DNA of 64,000 bases from positions 195,174-259,173 of the forward strand of contig NMRA01000588.1 in assembly GCA_002633005.1 (NCBI GenBank). Reading direction: 5' to 3'. Position numbers and translations under genes: made by a program. Positions 39,001 to 45,000 of this stretch are shown here, piece by piece; position 1 is the stretch's first letter; the number at the start of each line of letters is the position of its first letter. Source of the stretch: Phoronis australis (Eukaryota > Phoronida > Phoronidae). A model generated the notes under the pieces. That model had not been told where the DNA came from and made no database searches. It saw only the letters and a list, made by a program, of their open reading frames with translations.

Positions 39001-42000
39001 CACAAAAACTAAAAAAGGTCTATTAAGCTTTAAAGTTAGGACAGTGAAATGTTTAGTCCGGTCAAGTGAGAAAGGTGACAGTTTGTAGTGGTAGATTATC
39101 AGGCTCACCTAAAATAGGTTGCAACCTTAAACCACAACGAACTAGATGTCTGATGGCGAGCGTGTAATGTCCCAAGGTGTACAGTAACTTGTCTTGAAAA
39201 TTACCAGCCTGGTGCATAGTATCGACTGACTGAAATGTTGTGCCAGGTTCATAGGCTAGATGTTAGTGTAAATAGACCAATGGACTTGAGAAATGATGTC
39301 ATTATGTCATTACTACCTCATAGTGGCTTTAAGAAGTTATCTTTATGCCATTTACTGCTTAGGAAGACTGCTGTCCTACACTCCATTTTGAATACAACAT
39401 TTCACACTATACACAAAAAGGTCAGCAAGGTGCTAATAGTAGATACCGTTCTTTGAGCTTGTTTTGAAGCGTAGGATTTAAATTTTAGAATAGCTTGTCA
39501 TCTAAGATTGCCAGTGTGTTAAATTTTAGATCCTCTTGTTTTCATAGCAAACTGCCTGGTTTGTTTATTGTGTCACAGACTTATCAACTTACACTGATAG
39601 CATTGTGGAAGCATCAACAAATTTGTATTAGTTTCTGATATCTTTGTTCAACCAGTTGTTATTCAACAACAGGGACTATGTTTGTATTATGTTCATAATG
39701 CTGTAGTAGCAAAAATCAGTTCAGCTAACACTCATTCTAAAAGTTCGTATAAATCTTAGTAGAAACTGTTAAATATGAATTATTCTTATCAAGCAAACGT
39801 TTTATTACCTATATTGACTGCTTGACAGGACATTGTAAACTCTCCTGGTCAAAGAAATATTAATCAGTTTTGTATGCTGCTCCAGTAAATAGTGTGACAT
39901 TGTTATGACTCCATAATTTAATGCTGTGTTATTTTCAATGTCTAAAACATTAAGAGTCAGTCAATGAACGGACAAAATGGGGAGTGCTGACTTTCGGAGG
40001 CAAAATATTCAAAGCTTTTACAACAAGCATTCGTATTTGGTGAGCTGCACTGTTTAATATTCTTTTCAGTTATCTGGTGTTTAATTGTCAGTCAGTGTAT
40101 TTCTTGATAGTTAAGTGTGAAGAATTTTGAACTTTTAGTGTAAAGTAGTCATTTAAGCTGACTTGTTTGTTACTGTAGGCAGTGTTTTAACTATTGAGGC
40201 TTGATTCTTACTAGCAGTTGCAGCATGTTTCACAGTTGTAAGATGTCATCTTAGTTGTGAAGTTGCCGGAATAGAAATTTTATGTGAACCCCAACTATAG
40301 TGTACTTGTTGAAATGCACAAATTACTAAGGTGAAGAAATGAGTGGTGCTAATAGTACCGTTTGTGGTACCTCAAACGGTTCCCTAACACAAACCCATCA
40401 CTGTTGTTGGTTTAATTCTGAACCAATTTAATATGCACCAGAGTGAAAGTCATAGTTACACATACGCAATAGAACACCAGCTGATGGTGCAGCACCTATT
40501 GAAAAGGGGATCATAGAACACACCAGAACGTGGCCAGTTAGCTCAAGGGGACCATTGACGTCACTGAGCCAATGTGTTCTCATTACAAAATTTGTTCCAA
40601 AAAGGTTGTATGATCCAGTGGTGGTAAATTTCCACTAGGCCTGGTGCTTTATGACCCACATGAAACTCATGAGAACCTCTGAGAGTTCAGTTGCCTAGCC
40701 TGTTTCTTGAAAGAGTAAAATGACTTTTTCATTGTTGTCATAGTTTACCTCTTGCAGACATGACCATCATCAGATACTTACCTGGTAACCTACAGTGTAT
40801 AAGGTATTATCAATGGTACTACATTTTGTGGTACTCAATAAGTCCCCCAGTGGAATAAGGAAAATCTGATCATTTTTGATTTTCACAGCATTTGGGTGCT
40901 TTCATGACTTCTTAAAAAATTGAAAGTTTGCAGTGGCCTGTCTTGGCAGTTAGTGCAGTGATAAAATTTGCATTACTAATAAATTCTATTTTGGTCATCT
41001 ACAGTAATTCACACAATTAAAATTATGGTTAAATGTTAGCTGGGATGTTCTTATGAATGTTTGTAAAACTACCTCAAGCATTTATTTCCTCCAATTTGCA
41101 ACTACAAAATTAAACATCAACTTAAAATTTATGAAAAGTAACAGAGTGTGGTATAAATTGCGCATTCCTTTGCCGCTTTGCAAATGTGTTAACCTGACTT
41201 ATAAATGGTAGGGTAATGGTTCTGCAATGCATTTTGTTTCAGTCATCTTTGTCACCAGGTGGAGCCACCGATCAGTTGCTTGACCTAGAAAGAGTGCGAC
41301 TGGCCAATGAAAGAGAAGCATGGTCACTAGAGCGACAGCGGCTGACATCTGCATTGAGGGAAGCAGAGAAAGAGATAATTCAGCTGAAATCCACCAGTGG
41401 AGTCTTGGGTACATCAGCTATTGGTGACAGAGAAAAGGTACCTGTTTAGGACGGTAGATGACGGACAAGCAAAATTTTGTTTCTCTATGTTTTTCACAAA
41501 TTACCTAGCACTAACTAAACATTTTATTATCTTTAAGTTCTGTACCACCAGATGATGTTTTGGTAAATTGTGGGCTTTTACGACATAGTTAGAAAATTTT
41601 TAAAATGAGAAAAGGTTCTTTGGGAAATTATTTTTGTCCGAAATTGGTGAGGTTTTACCATATCGTTTTAAGGTTTTGTGTAATGCTAGAAAAAATTATT
41701 TGGCTAAGTTCAGAGCATAATGTCTCGGAAATGACTATTTGGATTCAAATGAAACTTTCAAGTAATTATTGCATTGTTCTTCAAAATTCTGTTAGGAAGT
41801 ATTTTTAAAATAGTCCACTTTTGCATTGAGTGCCTATCAAATTAAAAACTCAGTGAGATTTTTGTGGAACGAAAACAAACAATATAGAAAACTGTACCAG
41901 TGTTTTTCAGATCCTTTGAGCTGTTTGGTAGAAATTGCTAAAACAGAATCAAAGAAATAAAAATTGCCAAGAGATGGTGCAGAATGTGTCGAATCAACCC

Positions 42001-45000
42001 CAAAAAAGGAAAGTTGTTGCTATCTCCTAACTTTGAAGTAACTTATTTTTCAAATTTCATTTAAATCTGTTAAGGAACTCTGAATATATGGAGGCATAAA
42101 ATGTAAAAATTAGATTTACCACATGAGGGCACAGCTACTGTAGTCGGATCCATCAAAGTCACAGTCTTCTGTTGTCAGCTCTGTAGGAACACATCTGCCA
42201 ACTTTCATGAAGATTCTTGAAGGAGTTCTTGAAGTTTTCTATTATACCCAACTGTGACCAGAAACCATCTCGACTACTTTTAGTTTTAAGTTTGTGGCTG
42301 CTTGCAGTCTCTCTACTTTCTTAGACTACTCAATTATTGTATCGCTTTCAAGGGTCTACCTTAAGAATTGGCAAAAATTTTCAAAAGGCTTGGTGTTGAC
42401 TCTGCCCTCTTCAGTGTAGGTGGCACTGTATGAAGAACACTGGTATGTCATAGACTATTGTACACTACTCCATTCTGCAGATACAGAGGGTCTATGGGAA
42501 GTACCTGAAAGCAGAGAGCTTCAGGAAGGCCTTGGTCTACCAGAAGAGGTACCTGATCAGCCTCATAGGGGGCTTCCGTGAGTGCGAGCAGATGACTCTT
42601 TCTGAGATTGCCAAGATGGGTGTGTACCCGTCCCAGGAGGATGTACAGAGGCGGTCCAGGCACTCGCGCCCTTTCAACAGGTTTCGCAGTGCTGTTCGTG
42701 TGGTCATCGCTGTGTCCAGGTAATGACTTGTATAGCTAATAATCAGCTTAAGGTCCATCAAAAAATTCACTTTTTTGTGTATTGGACATTCATTAGAACA
42801 AAATCTGAGTGTGGGGCAAAATATGCAAGTGTGCTATGCCTTAGGATATTTACAAAATCATATTAAACAGTCTTGCCAGTTCATATTTCGCCTCTTTTTA
42901 GCTTTTTTTAACAACGATAAATTAAATTGCTTGTCATCTTGTACTCTTAGATTTTGAGCTGATAATGTCATAAATTAGTAATGACTCGAATGCCAGCTAA
43001 TGAGGCAAGAGAATGCTTTTGTTCAGGAGTTCACCAAATGGTGTAGTGACAAGCAACTATAAAAAAGTCGAATCAGAGAGAAATTTTGAAAGACTTGATT
43101 TATGAGCAGTTATATCCGCTGTATTATTTCTAACAGATAAATGTTCTCACGCAATCATAATTTCAATTTGTGCAGGTTAATATTTGATGTGCAGTTAAGT
43201 AGTGTGATACGTATGACCTTAAAATCTACTCTTTCAATGTACGGACTTCCAATCCTGCTTAAGGGTTGTTTTACGGACTATGACTAAAGGTGTGTTATCA
43301 TTACCTATCATGCCACCTGAGTTTCTAGCTGGTATTGCCAACTCCTCCAGCACATTTATCATTAAGTAAGCTTTTCCCCATTTCCATGCAAAGATTAAAG
43401 ACAAAATTGATAGCCTGGTGACCTTATTAAAATCATTAGAATTTTACCATTATTGTTACAAACCATGGTCATGAATGGCATTTTTCTTAATTTACAGTCT
43501 GTTATTTTTGTTGAAATTTTGCCAGGTAAAGCTCTACTTGTGTGTACTGAATTAAAGAGCATTTACCATATGTGAAATCAAAACTAAGATTTTTCTCAAC
43601 CTGTTTTCGACCATGACCTGTGGTGCCACTTGTGGCGGTAAACTAAAGTGTGGTATCAATCCCGTGCAGGTTGAAGTTTTTAGTCAGTAAATGGAGACGT
43701 GCGATGAAAATTGGATCCCCTGTGGTCTCTGGTGCTCTACAGAACCCTGGTAAGTACTTGGTGTGTGCTCCGCAAAAAGACATCAGACTACCTGCACTTT
43801 TTACATTTAATGCTGAATTGTCTGTGCCTCCGACAATCCCACTGTGACGGACTTCTGCTGTGTTGAATACATTGTGCTGCACACATCTTATACCTCACCT
43901 TCAGCATAGGGTGTGCCTTCAATTGCTCATGCCTTGCAGGGTATGTGCTTGACTGTGCATACAACCATATTCTCAATATGTCCGATTCTGGAATAAAATT
44001 AGTTGAGACCTTTTTCCATGATAGTGACGTGTGTAGGCAAGCCACATATTAAGTGGGCATGTGGCAAATGTTGTGTTGTGTCTGGCTAGCATAAGGCTGG
44101 TATCTTTTGAGTTTACAGAAATCGTGCAAAACTGGGCTTCCATGTTGGCTGTGTATAACCAGGCTTATTTTTATTTGTTTAAATTTCTTTAAAAGACTCG
44201 GTCATCACATCAGTGAATCTACCAGTTTCCATGTGAACGCAGTCAGAAATATTAACATCAAGTGGAACTACGAGGAGAGATGTACAGTTAAACAGATGAA
44301 TATGATATGTATATCAGGTGGTGTGCAGTGTAGTCTTAAAAATGTTTGCGATAAACAGAGTGTGATGAAGTTGGGCAACTCATGCAAGCATCAACAAACA
44401 CTGTACGACATCAATGCTTNCCCCTGTGGTCTCTGGTGCTCTACAGAACCCAGGTAAGTACTTGGTGTGTGCTCTGCAAAAAGACATCAGACTACCTGCG
44501 CTTTTTTACATTTAATGCTGCATTGTCTGTGCCTCCCACAATCCCACTGTGTCGGATTTCTGCTATGTTGAATAAATTGTGCTGCACACATCTTATACCT
44601 CACCTTCAGCATAGGGTGTGCTCAATTGCTCATGCCTCGCAGGGTATGTGCTTGACTGTGCATACATTACAACCATATTCTCAATATGGCCAATTCTGGA
44701 ATAAAATTAGCTGAGACCTTTGTCCATGATAGTGACGTGTGTAGGCACGCCACATATTAAGTGGGCATGTGGCAAATGTTGTGTTGTGTCTGGCTAGCGT
44801 AAGGCTGGCATCTTTTGAGTTTACAGAAATCGTGCAAAACTGGGCTTCCATGTTGGTTGTGTATAACCAGGCTTATTTTTATTTGTTTAAATTTCTTTAA
44901 AAGACTCGGTCATCACATCAGTGAATCTACCAGTTTCCATGTGAACGCAGTCAGAAATATTAACATCAAGTGGAACTACGAGGAGAGATGTACAGTTAAA

